From assembly GCA_019359215.1 (NCBI GenBank), contig JAHHHS010000008.1, forward strand, positions 1-64,000: a stretch of DNA of 64,000 bases. Reading direction: 5' to 3'. Shown here one piece after another: positions 9,625 through 18,566 of the stretch. How positions within the stretch are numbered: the first letter of the stretch is position 1; each line of letters opens with the position of its first letter. The position numbers were made by a program, and so were the translations under genes. Under the pieces are notes generated by a model. The model was not told the DNA's origin. It ran no database searches and worked only from the letters and a program-made list of their open reading frames with translations. The stretch comes from Nostoc indistinguendum CM1-VF10. GTDB lineage: Bacteria; Cyanobacteriota; Cyanobacteriia; Cyanobacteriales; Nostocaceae.

Positions 9625-9704
9625 ACTATCTGATGGTCAAGATTACATCAATCTAGACAGCATCCTTTAGGGTGGAATAAAATTATCCACTCAGATATCC
9701 ACCT
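9625..9704 (-). promoter_or_regulatory. conserved EPS upstream module, copy B
   Basis: On the minus strand, tandem GTGGATA heptamers with 12-base period (9681-9704), then GGATGCTGT, then CAGATAGT, spaced 25 and 24 bases as in the other two copies. The 24-base block at 9681-9704 matches copy A (1407-1430) at 21 positions. The chain-length gene starts 157 bases downstream; the GAF kinase gene begins in the opposite direction 139 bases away, so a factor binding here could also affect it. Confidence 0.6.
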
Positions 9705-9842
9705 AGTTATCCTGATTTAAAAGTATTTATTCTGAAAGAAGTAAATGCTTGTAAGTATTACTTAAAACAGCAGTTTTATGGTTATATAAAAATAACAAAA
9801 TAAAGATGACAAAAGTAAATCCATGATTTATCTTTATTCTAT

Positions 9843-11084
9843 ATGCATATCATGCTTAAAACTGTTGTAATGAATGAAATAACATTAACTGAAAATGAAA
9901 TTTTGAGGCTCCAAGCCCTGCGCCAATATCAAATTTTAGACACTATTTCTGAAGCTGCCTTCGATGATATCACCCGTTTAGCAGCACAAATTTGTGGTAC
10001 TCCTATAGCTTTAATCAGCTTAATTGATGAGTCTCGTCAGTGGTTCAAATCGAAAGTCGGATTAGACACTGAATCAACCTCCCGTGATCTGGCATTCTGT
10101 GCCCAGGCGATTTTGCAGCCCCATGAAACTTTGATTATTCCAGATACACTACTCGATCCGCGTTTTGCTACCAACCCATTAGTAACTTCTGACCCCTATA
10201 TTCAGTTTTATGCTGGTGCGCCGTTGATAACACCGGAAGGATATGCTTTAGGAACACTCTGTGTAATAGACTATGTACCACGACAACTGAACTTAGAACA
10301 ACTCGAAGCGTTGCAAACGTTGAGTCGTCAAGTCATGACTCAAATGGAATTAAAGCGTAATTTATACAAGCTACAACGTATAACTAGTGATGAACACAAA
10401 CAGATTGAATACCTAATTTCTGCACTTTCCCACGATCTACGTACTCCTTTGCTAGCCACTCGTGGTACTCTATATTCTATGCTAGGCGGAGCTTTTGGTT
10501 CTGTGAGTGACACTTGGAGAGATGTGCTAGAAGATTGCTGTCAAGCTAACGAAGACCTCTTGAAGTTTGTCGAAGTTTTGTTAAATGTATCTCGCTACAA
10601 AACCGAAGTTTATAAAAGCTTGAAATGCGAAATTATTAGTTGGAAAAACATTTTTCTCGAAACTATTATCCGCAGCAATGGTACTCAGAAACAAAAGTCT
10701 GCAATTAAATATAAAATTGCTTCTTCGCTGCCGATTGTATATGGTGATCCTTTTGAGATTCAACAAGTTGTGCAGATATTACTTGAAAATGCTCTAAAAG
10801 TAAATAATCCAGACCAGGAAATTACCCTTGAGGTAGCATTTTCTGGAGTTGAAAAAGTAAAAATATCAGTGCGATACAATAGCTTGGGGATTGCTCCTTT
10901 AGACAAGGAAAGCCTTTTTAATAGCTTTATTCAAGGACGTGGCCGAAATAACATAGATAAACTAGGTCTTTACTTATGTCTTCAAATTGTGGAGGCTCAT
11001 GAAGGCACTATCAATTTGGAAAGTACCGCCGATGAGGCTACTACATTTTGGTTTACCCTACCTGTCGCCTCATTAAAAAGCTAG
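9843..11084 (+). CDS. GAF-domain histidine kinase with degraded ATP lid
   Basis: 413 residues: a GAF sensor (about 25-175, with SLIDESRQWFKSKVGLD and FYAGAPLITPEGYALGTLC), a HisKA helix with the phospho-acceptor in ALSHDLRTPLLATR, and an HATPase-like end. The N-box is altered (ILLENALKVNN). The expected DxGxGI is replaced by YNSLGIA, and the glycine-rich lid is only KLGLYLCLQIVEAHEG. ATP binding is therefore doubtful, while the histidine is intact. The core is clearly paralogous to the kinase at 13820-15379, 2.7 kb away, so it may be an accessory or phospho-acceptor partner of that protein. No membrane segments. Three early ATGs (9843, 9852, 9870) make the exact start uncertain. Confidence 0.83.
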   Translation: MHIMLKTVVMNEITLTENEILRLQALRQYQILDTISEAAFDDITRLAAQICGTPIALISLIDESRQWFKSKVGLDTESTSRDLAFCAQAILQPHETLIIPDTLLDPRFATNPLVTSDPYIQFYAGAPLITPEGYALGTLCVIDYVPRQLNLEQLEALQTLSRQVMTQMELKRNLYKLQRITSDEHKQIEYLISALSHDLRTPLLATRGTLYSMLGGAFGSVSDTWRDVLEDCCQANEDLLKFVEVLLNVSRYKTEVYKSLKCEIISWKNIFLETIIRSNGTQKQKSAIKYKIASSLPIVYGDPFEIQQVVQILLENALKVNNPDQEITLEVAFSGVEKVKISVRYNSLGIAPLDKESLFNSFIQGRGRNNIDKLGLYLCLQIVEAHEGTINLESTADEATTFWFTLPVASLKS

Positions 11085-11371
11085 ATACCTAAAGCGAGAG
11101 GAAATGTAGAAAATGAGTTTAAAAAGTTTTAAACTATAGCACACATTCGCCAATATTTGATTTTGATAATTGTAGTCATATATTGCAATTCTCCGTATTA
11201 ATCTGTACCTCCTAAAAGTTGAAGCGATAAAGCTACATTATTTTTCTTGGCTTTTATCACTAAATACAAGAATTTGGCTTCATACTGAGTGATTTAAATA
11301 CATCATTTCTTTTTGTGATTTTTTATGTAAAAATGTAAATTTACTTTATATCTTGAGCTTAGTTAATCGGT

Positions 11372-13498
11372 ATGAGCGATCACCGTTTTTGGAGGCTGTT
11401 AGGGAAAAGAACTTTTACTGCTATAGTTGCGCTGGCTATTGTCGTCACATTTACACCCCTTAAGCTTACTTGCAGTGCTACATCAGACTATCAGTGGGCT
11501 AATGTCTCTATCGGGGGAGGTAGTTATGTTACAGGCGTTTATCTGCATCCACTAGAGCGAAATTTAGCCTACATCAAAACTGATATAGGTGGCTTTTATC
11601 GTTGGAATTCAAAAGATTGCAGATGGATTGCGCTAACAGACAAATTTAGGCTACAACAGAGCAATTATTATGGGGGAGAAGCCTTAGCACTTGACCCAAA
11701 TAACCCAAATATTGTATACATAGCAGCAGGTAAATACACTGGCAATTGGGCTGGATTAGGAACAATTTTTAAATCGAACGATCGCGGTCAAACCTGGACT
11801 AAGCTGAAAATAGACTTGCCAATGGGCGGCAATGAAACTCAACGTTGGCTAGGAGAGAGGCTAGCCATTAATCCCTTTAATTCCAATGTTATTTTCTTTG
11901 GCTCGCGATTGAATGGGCTATGGAAGTCTTCAGATGGTGGCAAGACATGGGGCAAGGTTAGCTCTTTTCCCAAGAAGGCGGAAGCAAATATTGGAATTGC
12001 GGGTATTATATTTAACAAAAAAGTGTCTGGACTAGTTTATGCCAATGCCTATGGAGACGGAATATATAAATCCACTGATGCAGGTGTTACCTGGAGCAAA
12101 ATACCAAAAAGCCCATCGAAAGTGAATCGAATGGCTCTCGCTAATGACGAAGTTCTGTATGTAACGCATACGTCAGGTGTTAGCAAATATGCAAACAGGA
12201 ATTGGAGAAATATCACACCAACTAATGCGAAAACTAAATTTAATGCCATTTCTGTAGATCCAAATAACCCCAATCACCTTTTAATTGTTTATGACCAGCA
12301 TACTTCCCTAAAAAATGATCCTAGAATATTTCAATCTAATAATGGTGGAGCTACATGGCAACACAAAAAGCATACCTTGAAACCTCAAGTGCCCTGGTGG
12401 CCTAAGTGGTATTTTGCCTCCGCAACCTCAGCGATTGAATTTGACCCAAAAACTCCTGGACGGGTCTGGTTAACAGACTGGTTTGGAACATGGCAAACAG
12501 ACAACATCAACGCGCAGTCATCTGTTTGGTCGAATCATGAAAAAGGACATGAGGGGGTAGTTAGCTTCGCGCTAGCCTCCCCTCCAAATGGCTCTCAATT
12601 GTTGAGCGGTGCTGCTGATGTGGATGGATTTAACCACAGCAATGGGCTAGATGTCTATCCATCTACCCAGTTTGGCGGCGAAAATAGTCTTCGGTTCCAG
12701 GATACCTATGGCCTTGCTTATAGCGAAAGTAATCCTTCACAAATGGTGCGTGTAGGTGGTACTCGATGGAACAATACTTATACGGGAGCAACTTCGGCAG
12801 ATGGGGGACTGACATGGAAAAAATTTTCCTTGTTCCCGCAGAAGACAATCCCGTTGCGTGTAGCCATGTCAGCAACCAACTCAAAGCTATTTGTCGTAAT
12901 TATTAAAGAAGGACAGCCAATTCGCACAAGCAATGGCGGATCTTCGTGGAGCAAAGTATCAGGGTTACCCAATGGCCCTAAAAGTTCCTGGTACTGGGGC
13001 CAACCATTAGTAGCTGATAAATTAAATGGCAACACTTTTTACTACTACAGCGGTGGCAAGCTATACCGTAGTAACAATGGAGGCGCATCCTTTAGGATTG
13101 TAAACTCATCATTGTTCTCAGAAAGTTGGTCTATGCTCAAAACGGCTCCGGGGGTTAATGGCGAAGTCTGGCTCAGTCTTAATTCGCACGGACTTTATCG
13201 CTCAACAAATGGTGGCGTGAACTTTGCACAGATTACTAAGGTAAAGAAAGCTTATTTATTTGCCCTTGGTAAGCCACAGACGGGAAGCAAAATTCCTGCA
13301 CTGTATTTGTATGGGGAAATTGTTGGTATGGGCGAAGGAATTTTTCGCTCTCTCGACAGAGGAAGAACATGGATAAACATTGGCTTTTTAGACCAGCCTA
13401 TCGGTAATGAGCCTAATGTAATGGAGGCTAGCTGGCAGCAATTCGGGCTAGTATTTATTGGCACTAACGGTAGGGGAATCTACTATGGGACACCGTAA
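11372..13498 (+). CDS. secreted GH74-like beta-propeller (xyloglucanase-type)
   Basis: A 708-residue exported protein. A signal peptide (hydrophobic core TAIVALAIVVTF) is followed by WANVSIGGGSYVTGV and YIKTDIGGFYRW, the signature of GH74 enzymes, including the aspartate proposed as catalytic. Nine Asp-box (BNR) repeats of the form S.DGG.TW run through the protein (SNDRGQTW, SSDGGKTW, STDAGVTW, SADGGLTW and others), giving two seven-bladed propellers in the family. Family members cleave beta-1,4-glucan backbones. Its place among exopolysaccharide genes suggests trimming or release of the cell's own polymer. Substrate specificity is inference. It stands alone between two sensor kinase genes. 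Confidence 0.8.
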   Translation: MSDHRFWRLLGKRTFTAIVALAIVVTFTPLKLTCSATSDYQWANVSIGGGSYVTGVYLHPLERNLAYIKTDIGGFYRWNSKDCRWIALTDKFRLQQSNYYGGEALALDPNNPNIVYIAAGKYTGNWAGLGTIFKSNDRGQTWTKLKIDLPMGGNETQRWLGERLAINPFNSNVIFFGSRLNGLWKSSDGGKTWGKVSSFPKKAEANIGIAGIIFNKKVSGLVYANAYGDGIYKSTDAGVTWSKIPKSPSKVNRMALANDEVLYVTHTSGVSKYANRNWRNITPTNAKTKFNAISVDPNNPNHLLIVYDQHTSLKNDPRIFQSNNGGATWQHKKHTLKPQVPWWPKWYFASATSAIEFDPKTPGRVWLTDWFGTWQTDNINAQSSVWSNHEKGHEGVVSFALASPPNGSQLLSGAADVDGFNHSNGLDVYPSTQFGGENSLRFQDTYGLAYSESNPSQMVRVGGTRWNNTYTGATSADGGLTWKKFSLFPQKTIPLRVAMSATNSKLFVVIIKEGQPIRTSNGGSSWSKVSGLPNGPKSSWYWGQPLVADKLNGNTFYYYSGGKLYRSNNGGASFRIVNSSLFSESWSMLKTAPGVNGEVWLSLNSHGLYRSTNGGVNFAQITKVKKAYLFALGKPQTGSKIPALYLYGEIVGMGEGIFRSLDRGRTWINIGFLDQPIGNEPNVMEASWQQFGLVFIGTNGRGIYYGTP

Positions 13499-13819
13499 AA
13501 ATGTCAGCCTTAGATTTAACTTATAAATAACCTCTAATATAAATTTCAAAGTAGGTTAATTATGAATTTTGTGTAAAACCGGATTAATTTTCCTGTATCA
13601 TGTTATTATTTTTGCAAAAAAATACCATCATATTATTACTACGTTATTTAATACAATTGATTTGTTAATAGTAAAATTAAAAAAAATGAAGGATATTTAT
13701 ATGTAATATATGAACAGTTAAGGCTTTTGAATAAAAACATTGGAAGCTTAATACTAGCAAAACTGTTGCAGTTCTTAAGTTTAGGATCTTAATTAGGATG
13801 TTAGGTAACTGTTATTAAG
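13499..13819. other. AT-rich spacer before the CHASE3 kinase
   Basis: No gene or strong terminator seen. Near its 3' end TTAGGAT occurs twice with a 12-base period (13781-13787 and 13793-13799), echoing the GGAT-N8-GGAT core of the exopolysaccharide upstream modules, but the other two blocks are missing. I regard it as a weak candidate site only. Confidence 0.3.
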
Positions 13820-15379
13820 TTGGTGGATAAATTAGATAGTGATGCTATTAGCTTGATACCTTTCTTAATTCATTCATCTAGGAAAGGTAATTTTTTAACT
13901 CCTCTACATACTAGTATTTTAGTACTAGTGTTATTTTTATTTGGACAGCAAGTTTTCAACCTCTGGATAGCACGGCTAACTCATGAAGCATTTAACTGCG
14001 TAACCCATACTTTATTGGTAGAGCGAGAAGGAGAACGTTTACTTCATGCTGTGATAGATAATGAAGAAAAAGGTTTTTTAGAAAGTTCCAGTCACAGGCG
14101 AACCAATCTTATAGATTATGGTGAGAAGAAGCCCAACTTCCACAATAGCTTTAACTATCTGTACAATCTCGTACAAGACAACCCTGCTCAAATAAAACAA
14201 CTCCATAAAATTAGATATATCTATAACCAGTGGCAAAGGGAGTTACAGGAAAAAGCGCTTTCTAGTTCTGCCAGTAACAATGGTGTGGCAAAAAGGACTT
14301 TATTCGGTTCCTTACAGAACGAGATTGAGAAACTGATTCAGCACGAAGAGATGCTTTTGAGCGATCGCCAAATTCGTGTAGAGCGCTTGCATGATATTAA
14401 CACTGTGGTAAACGTCTTTAGCACATTAGTTATTCTTTTAGGAGCGCTTTTAAATCTCCAGTTGTTGCATCGGCGAGTCAAGCTTCCATTAAAGAAATTG
14501 ACACAAGTTAGCAAACTTTGGCAAGCGGGACAAATGGAAGTGCAACTCTGCCATTCTTCTAAAGACGAAATCGGGGAACTAGCTGGAGTTCTTAACGCGA
14601 TGGCTGATAAAACTCGTCACCGTCAAGAAAGCATTGAGGTGCGTAACCAACAGCTTGAAGACATGATATCTGCACTGTCTCACGACCTACGTATTCCTTT
14701 ACTTGCCACTCGTAATACTCTAGACTGTATGAGCAGAGGAGCTTTTGGCCCAGTAAATGACACTTGGAAGGAAGTGTTTGAAGAGTGCCATGAAGCTAAT
14801 GACGATCTGCTTAAACTTGTGGAACTCCTCTTAGATATCTCCCGTTATGAAGCACGCAGCGCTTGTTTAATGTGCGATCGCCTGAATTGGGAAAAGATTT
14901 TAATTAAAGTAATTGGTCAGGTAAAAGCAACATCTACACCTGAGTTAGCCTTCATTTGTAAAATTTCTCAACTGCTGCCAACGGTCTACGGTGATGAATT
15001 AGAAATTCAACGGGTTTTACAAAACTTACTTGATAATGCCGTGCGGGTAAGTAAACCTAAAGGGGAAATTATTTTAGAGATAACGCCCTATGGAGAAGGT
15101 CAAGTGCAGATTTCGGTGCGTGATTACGGTTCAGGAATTGCACCGCAAGTTAAAGAAAGGCTGTTCCAACGGTTTATTCAAGGACAAGGGCATCGTGGAA
15201 GAAGTGGACTTGGTCTGTACTTATGTCGTCAAATTATTGAGGCTCACGGAGGAAACATTGGTGTCGAAAGCTCTCTTGGAGAGGGAAGTACTTTTTGGTT
15301 TACTCTCCCAAGTGCCATCAATAACGCTGATTGCAACTATGAACAGAATATAAGCAGATGTAGCAAGAATGATGCCTAA
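13820..15379 (+). CDS. CHASE3-HAMP sensor histidine kinase
   Basis: A 519-residue membrane sensor kinase: transmembrane helix 1 (about 31-50), a periplasmic helical CHASE3-like domain (about 55-190), helix 2 (about 197-216), HAMP (about 217-268), and HisKA with His288 in ALSHDLRIPL. The HATPase domain has an intact N-box (NLLDNAVRV), DYGSGIA and a GLGLYLC lid. The frame begins with TTG at 13820 (GTG at 13823 is the alternative); no ATG lies near enough. It overlaps the response regulator start by 11 bases, so the pair is coupled. The core is paralogous to the GAF kinase at 9843-11084. The signal sensed is unknown; control of polysaccharide genes is inferred from position. Confidence 0.88.
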   Translation: MVDKLDSDAISLIPFLIHSSRKGNFLTPLHTSILVLVLFLFGQQVFNLWIARLTHEAFNCVTHTLLVEREGERLLHAVIDNEEKGFLESSSHRRTNLIDYGEKKPNFHNSFNYLYNLVQDNPAQIKQLHKIRYIYNQWQRELQEKALSSSASNNGVAKRTLFGSLQNEIEKLIQHEEMLLSDRQIRVERLHDINTVVNVFSTLVILLGALLNLQLLHRRVKLPLKKLTQVSKLWQAGQMEVQLCHSSKDEIGELAGVLNAMADKTRHRQESIEVRNQQLEDMISALSHDLRIPLLATRNTLDCMSRGAFGPVNDTWKEVFEECHEANDDLLKLVELLLDISRYEARSACLMCDRLNWEKILIKVIGQVKATSTPELAFICKISQLLPTVYGDELEIQRVLQNLLDNAVRVSKPKGEIILEITPYGEGQVQISVRDYGSGIAPQVKERLFQRFIQGQGHRGRSGLGLYLCRQIIEAHGGNIGVESSLGEGSTFWFTLPSAINNADCNYEQNISRCSKNDA

Positions 15380-16049
15380 GATTGACGAAGAGAAAACTGT
15401 GCGGGTTCTATTAGTTGATGATCACCCCTTAATCCGCCGAGGAATGAAAGGGCAATTTAGCCTTGAACCTGGTTTTAGTATAGTTGGAGAGGCATTGGAT
15501 GGTCAACAGGCTGTTGAATTAGCTAACCAACTCCAGCCAGATGTAGTCTTAATGGATATTGATCTGCCAGTAATGGATGGGATTACAGCCACCCAGCAGA
15601 TAAAAAGTAGCTGCTTGACTACTCGCGTTCTAGCCTTAAGTGCCTTTGACGAAGATATCCAGGTCATGGGGATGCTTGCAGCCGGTGCTGATGGTTACTG
15701 CCTTAAAACCATTGAATGGGAACAACTTATCGCCGTCATTCAATTGATACTTCAAGGTGGTGCTTATTTAGATCCTTTAATAGCTCAAAAAGTTGCTCGG
15801 ATGCTTAGGTCAACCCCTGTAGCCCCCGATGTTCCTGTATCTAAAGTAATAGCGGAACCGATTCTCAGTAATCGTGAACGCGAGATTCTTAAACTTATTG
15901 CACAAGGTCACTCAAACCAGCAGATTGCAAACCAACTCTACCTCTCACTTGGAACCGTCAAGTCTTATGTACGTATGGTTCTCAACAAACTTAGCGTTGA
16001 TGATCGTGTCCAAGCAGCAGCTTTAGCCGTACGCCAAGGGTTGATTTAA
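15369..16049 (+). CDS. NarL/FixJ-family response regulator
   Basis: 226 residues. The receiver domain (about 10-130) has the acidic pair Asp17/Asp18 in LVDDHP, phospho-acceptor Asp63 in LMDIDLPVMDG, the switch serine in ALSAF and the conserved lysine in CLKT. The C-terminal LuxR-type helix-turn-helix (about 160-226) reads LSNREREILKLIAQG and LYLSLGTVKSYVRMVL. It overlaps the CHASE3 kinase gene and is surely its partner. It is a candidate regulator of the surrounding exopolysaccharide genes, although LuxR-type proteins usually bind inverted rather than tandem sites, so a link with the GTGGATA modules is not established. Confidence 0.92.
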   Translation: MMPKIDEEKTVRVLLVDDHPLIRRGMKGQFSLEPGFSIVGEALDGQQAVELANQLQPDVVLMDIDLPVMDGITATQQIKSSCLTTRVLALSAFDEDIQVMGMLAAGADGYCLKTIEWEQLIAVIQLILQGGAYLDPLIAQKVARMLRSTPVAPDVPVSKVIAEPILSNREREILKLIAQGHSNQQIANQLYLSLGTVKSYVRMVLNKLSVDDRVQAAALAVRQGLI

Positions 16050-16051
16050 GC

Positions 16052-16354
16052 TTAGAGGAATTTATGTAAACAGGCAGATAATTCTGTAAAAGTGGTAGCC
16101 AGTGGTGAGATGTCATTAATGAGTTTTTCTGACCACAAAATGTAAGGCTGAAGTAGTTGATGCTGGAATTTTTCAGGTATAGGCAGGCATAGCACTAAAA
16201 CATGAGGTGCAAACAAAGCTATCTCTTCAAGTGTGGGAATACAGTAATATGGAAAAACTTCTGCATTTTGTTTTAGGCAATGACTGCTGACGCGCTGCAC
16301 GGTAGTGACATTGCTACCAATAACCATAATTTTGTGTCTTTTCATATAATTCAT
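16052..16354 (-). CDS. hypothetical protein, receiver-like fold possible
   Basis: A 100-residue protein convergent with the response regulator, the stop codons only two bases apart. KIMVIGSNVTTVQRV at the start and APHVLVLCLPIP in the middle look like the first and third strands of a flavodoxin/receiver fold, but no acidic pocket is visible. A degenerate receiver or a lineage-specific protein are both possible. The second Met (residue 4) is an equally good start. Confidence 0.5.
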   Translation of the reverse strand: MNYMKRHKIMVIGSNVTTVQRVSSHCLKQNAEVFPYYCIPTLEEIALFAPHVLVLCLPIPEKFQHQLLQPYILWSEKLINDISPLATTFTELSACLHKFL

Positions 16355-16584
16355 ATCTTAGACTGAGCCGCAAATGCGAAATGCTTACTAGAGAGCCGTT
16401 TTAGCGATTATAAAGGAAGTGCGATCATAACCGCTTAATGCATACTTGTGAATACAATCAATCAAGTTAATTTTTCATTTTACTAGAAACAGTAAATGCT
16501 TACAGCAGTTTGCTTTTTAAGTTAAGATACAAAATGCAGGATTCACGCATCAAATATAAAGAGTTTCTACCTCCTGCCTCACTT

Positions 16585-16646
16585 CTCTACAAGAGGCTGC
16601 GCCCGAAGCGTAGCTATGCCGCAGGCTTTACGGCTGCGCTCAGTGA
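16585..16646. repeat. small dispersed repeat, about 62 bp
   Basis: A palindrome-rich block (CTCTAC.AGAGGCTGCG to GCGCTCAGTGA) that recurs almost unchanged at 28720-28780. The open frame across it is produced by the repeat and is not a credible gene. Confidence 0.75.
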
Positions 16647-16665
16647 CCCAGATATTGTGTTTTTA

Positions 16666-16756
16666 GGCATTGCTGAATCATGGGATGATGTCGCTGAATT
16701 TGATACGAGTTTTCAATGGTCTCAACCGCCTATTCATCCCGCATTTATGCAACGCC
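16666..16756 (+). mobile_element. 91-bp miniature element, copy 1
   Basis: Begins GGCATTGC and ends GCAACGCC, with further imperfect inverted similarity inside the ends (ATGGGATGA / TCATCCCGCAT). Flanked by an exact 8-bp direct repeat TGTTTTTA at 16658-16665 and 16757-16764, as expected for a target-site duplication. Same length as the copies at 25329-25419 and 31705-31795 but diverged internally, so it is older. Too short to encode a transposase; must be moved in trans. Confidence 0.85.
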
Positions 16757-16764
16757 TGTTTTTA

Positions 16765-17005
16765 ATCAACTCATTATGTTGTTTTATTGTATGACCTTAT
16801 TGATAGCTGAGGTCAGCCACCAAAATATTTTCATTTATTGAACAAACATAACTAAGTCAGCGTTAAAAAATCAAGCTATGTAACGAAGTGTCAAATTAGC
16901 GCATATAAATTGCTCATTCCACAGCTTTTACAAAATCAAACATACCTGGGTTTTATTGTGCCTACTTAATTATTATGAAATTTAGACTATCTGTACGCTA
17001 CAGCC
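16765..17005. other. spacer without recognised gene
   Basis: AT-rich sequence between the miniature element and control module C. A 90-codon minus-strand frame (16987-17259) spans the module; it resembles nothing I know, and the conserved module inside argues that this is upstream regulatory DNA. Confidence 0.4.
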
Positions 17006-17083
17006 AAGCGGATAGTTAGCTGGATAATTTTATTCTTTATTAGGATACTGTATAAAAAATAATTTAAGTAGTCATCAGATAGT
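17006..17083 (+). promoter_or_regulatory. conserved EPS upstream module, copy C
   Basis: GCGGATA and CTGGATA with the 12-base period (17008-17029), GGATACTGT 23 bases after the second heptamer start, and CATCAGATAGTATTTT after a further 24 bases. Order, spacing and orientation match copies A and B, although these genes run on the opposite strand. The first downstream gene, the WecB-type transferase, starts 312 bases further on. Confidence 0.6.
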
Positions 17084-17394
17084 ATTTTATATCGGTATTT
17101 GCGTACGAAAGTATACGTAGACTTTACTAAGTCTTTACTCAACCTTATAAACAAGTTCTTAAGTCTTATCCAATCTTTAATGGTACTTAGACATTGAAAA
17201 CAATGCAAGTATCTTGAAAGCCTTGACAGATTTAAAGATTTCAGTTTTGTCGCAAGCATTGCTCACCTACCACCAACCGTAATGTTTCTTATTAATTATG
17301 GATGAATCTATCAGTATATTCCGGTGATTAGAAAACATGAGCAATGCTCTGAATTCCACTATTTTGCAACTCCAGATGGCGAACATTAAATTAT

Positions 17395-18180
17395 ATGGCA
17401 GACAGAGTTAGTTTTCTCAACACTGATTTTGATCGTATGCCTTTAGACGAGGCAACTGAACTGCTACTGATGCGGTTACTAAAGCGGCAGGGTGGTCGCG
17501 TATACTATGCAAATGCCCATACTATGGTAACTGCCGCTAAAAACCCAGCATTCGCAAAGGCGTTAGAGCAGAGTGATTTGTTGTTAGCAGATGGTAGTGG
17601 AGTTCGTTGGGGTAGCGCTTTCTTGGGTACACCATTGGTACATAATCTAAATGGCACTGATTTAGTTCCGGCTTTGTGCAAAGATGGGGCGGCAAAAGGT
17701 TTATCAGTCTATTTTCTCGGTGGCAAGCCAGGCGTACCTGAAGATGCGGCAGCTAACCTCAAAAAAGCGTGTTCTGGCTTAATAATTGCCGGAACTCAGC
17801 ACGGCTATTTTCCTGAAGCACAAACGCAGCAAGTATTAGAGGCGATTCGGATAGCCCGGCCCCACCTGCTGTTAGTAGCGATGGGCGTACCCTTACAGGA
17901 AATTTGGATTAATCAATACGCTAGCCAATTGCCTAGTATCACTTGTATGGGTGTGGGGGGTCTGTTCGATTTTATGGCTGAACGTGTGCCCCGTGCCCCC
18001 TATTCAATTCGCGCTATTGGCATGGAGTGGGTGTGGCGACTGGCGATGGAACCGACTCGACTTTGGCAGCGCTATCTTCTAGGCAACTTGATCTTTTTAC
18101 GTTTAGTACTAACCTACGCGTTTGCTCGACGTCAAAGTAACACAAAATTCGCAGCAAAATCACATAAGATGCCGTCATAA
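17395..18180 (+). CDS. WecB/TagA/CpsF family glycosyltransferase
   Basis: A 261-residue GT26-family enzyme that adds the second sugar (ManNAc or ManNAcA in WecG and TagA) to a lipid-linked primer at the membrane. Family motifs are clear: YYANAHTMVTAAKNP, the catalytic-site LLADGSGV, NGTDLVPALC, VYFLGGKPGV, MGVGGLFDFMA and the C-terminal RAIGMEWVWRLAMEPTRL. Length is normal. It is the first gene of a plus-strand pair with the sugar-phosphate transferase 339 bases downstream and carries module C upstream, tying it to the glycosyltransferase cluster on the other strand. Confidence 0.9.
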   Translation: MADRVSFLNTDFDRMPLDEATELLLMRLLKRQGGRVYYANAHTMVTAAKNPAFAKALEQSDLLLADGSGVRWGSAFLGTPLVHNLNGTDLVPALCKDGAAKGLSVYFLGGKPGVPEDAAANLKKACSGLIIAGTQHGYFPEAQTQQVLEAIRIARPHLLLVAMGVPLQEIWINQYASQLPSITCMGVGGLFDFMAERVPRAPYSIRAIGMEWVWRLAMEPTRLWQRYLLGNLIFLRLVLTYAFARRQSNTKFAAKSHKMPS

Positions 18181-18272
18181 CGATGTTCAATGCTCAACCA
18201 TGAAGTATTGATTGCTACATCACTGCAAATATTTTAAATAACAGATTAGAGATCGGCTGGTTACATATTTAT

Positions 18273-18452
18273 AGGACTTACGCATATCTCTCAAACTCTA
18301 ATTTCTCCGTGTCGCACCAGTTGCTAAAAGTCAGATAACCCGCCGAACACACTGACTTCTCTGCGTCTCTGCGGTAGCCTGCGGCAAGCCACTTCTCTAC
18401 GAGACGCTCCGCGAACGTGTCTATGTTATTCCGTAACTCGTGCGTAAGTGCT
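18273..18452. mobile_element. 180-bp element with ACTTACGCA inverted ends (MITE-like)
   Basis: Begins AGGACTTACGCA and ends TGCGTAAGTGCT, an 11-of-12 inverted match. The interior contains other small dispersed repeats (GCGGTAGCCTGCGGCAAGCC and CTCTACGAGACGCTCCGCG). A related element with the same ends is at 44338-44450. No coding capacity and no clear target duplication. Confidence 0.5.
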
Positions 18453-18566
18453 AATTTATTTACTGAACCAGTTAAACAATCTCATTCTTGCTTTTAAAAA
18501 TTAATGAAATAAGGAAATGTGCAGACAATTAAGTTCGTAAATTTATTTACCGAAACTGTAATTACT

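Noticed and set aside
16510..16794. 94-codon plus-strand frame
   Set aside because: It consists of a small dispersed repeat followed by the 91-bp miniature element; no independent coding evidence.
16987..17259. 90-codon minus-strand frame
   Set aside because: It spans the conserved upstream module C, has no recognisable family, and is very Leu/Tyr/Lys-rich as expected from AT-rich DNA.
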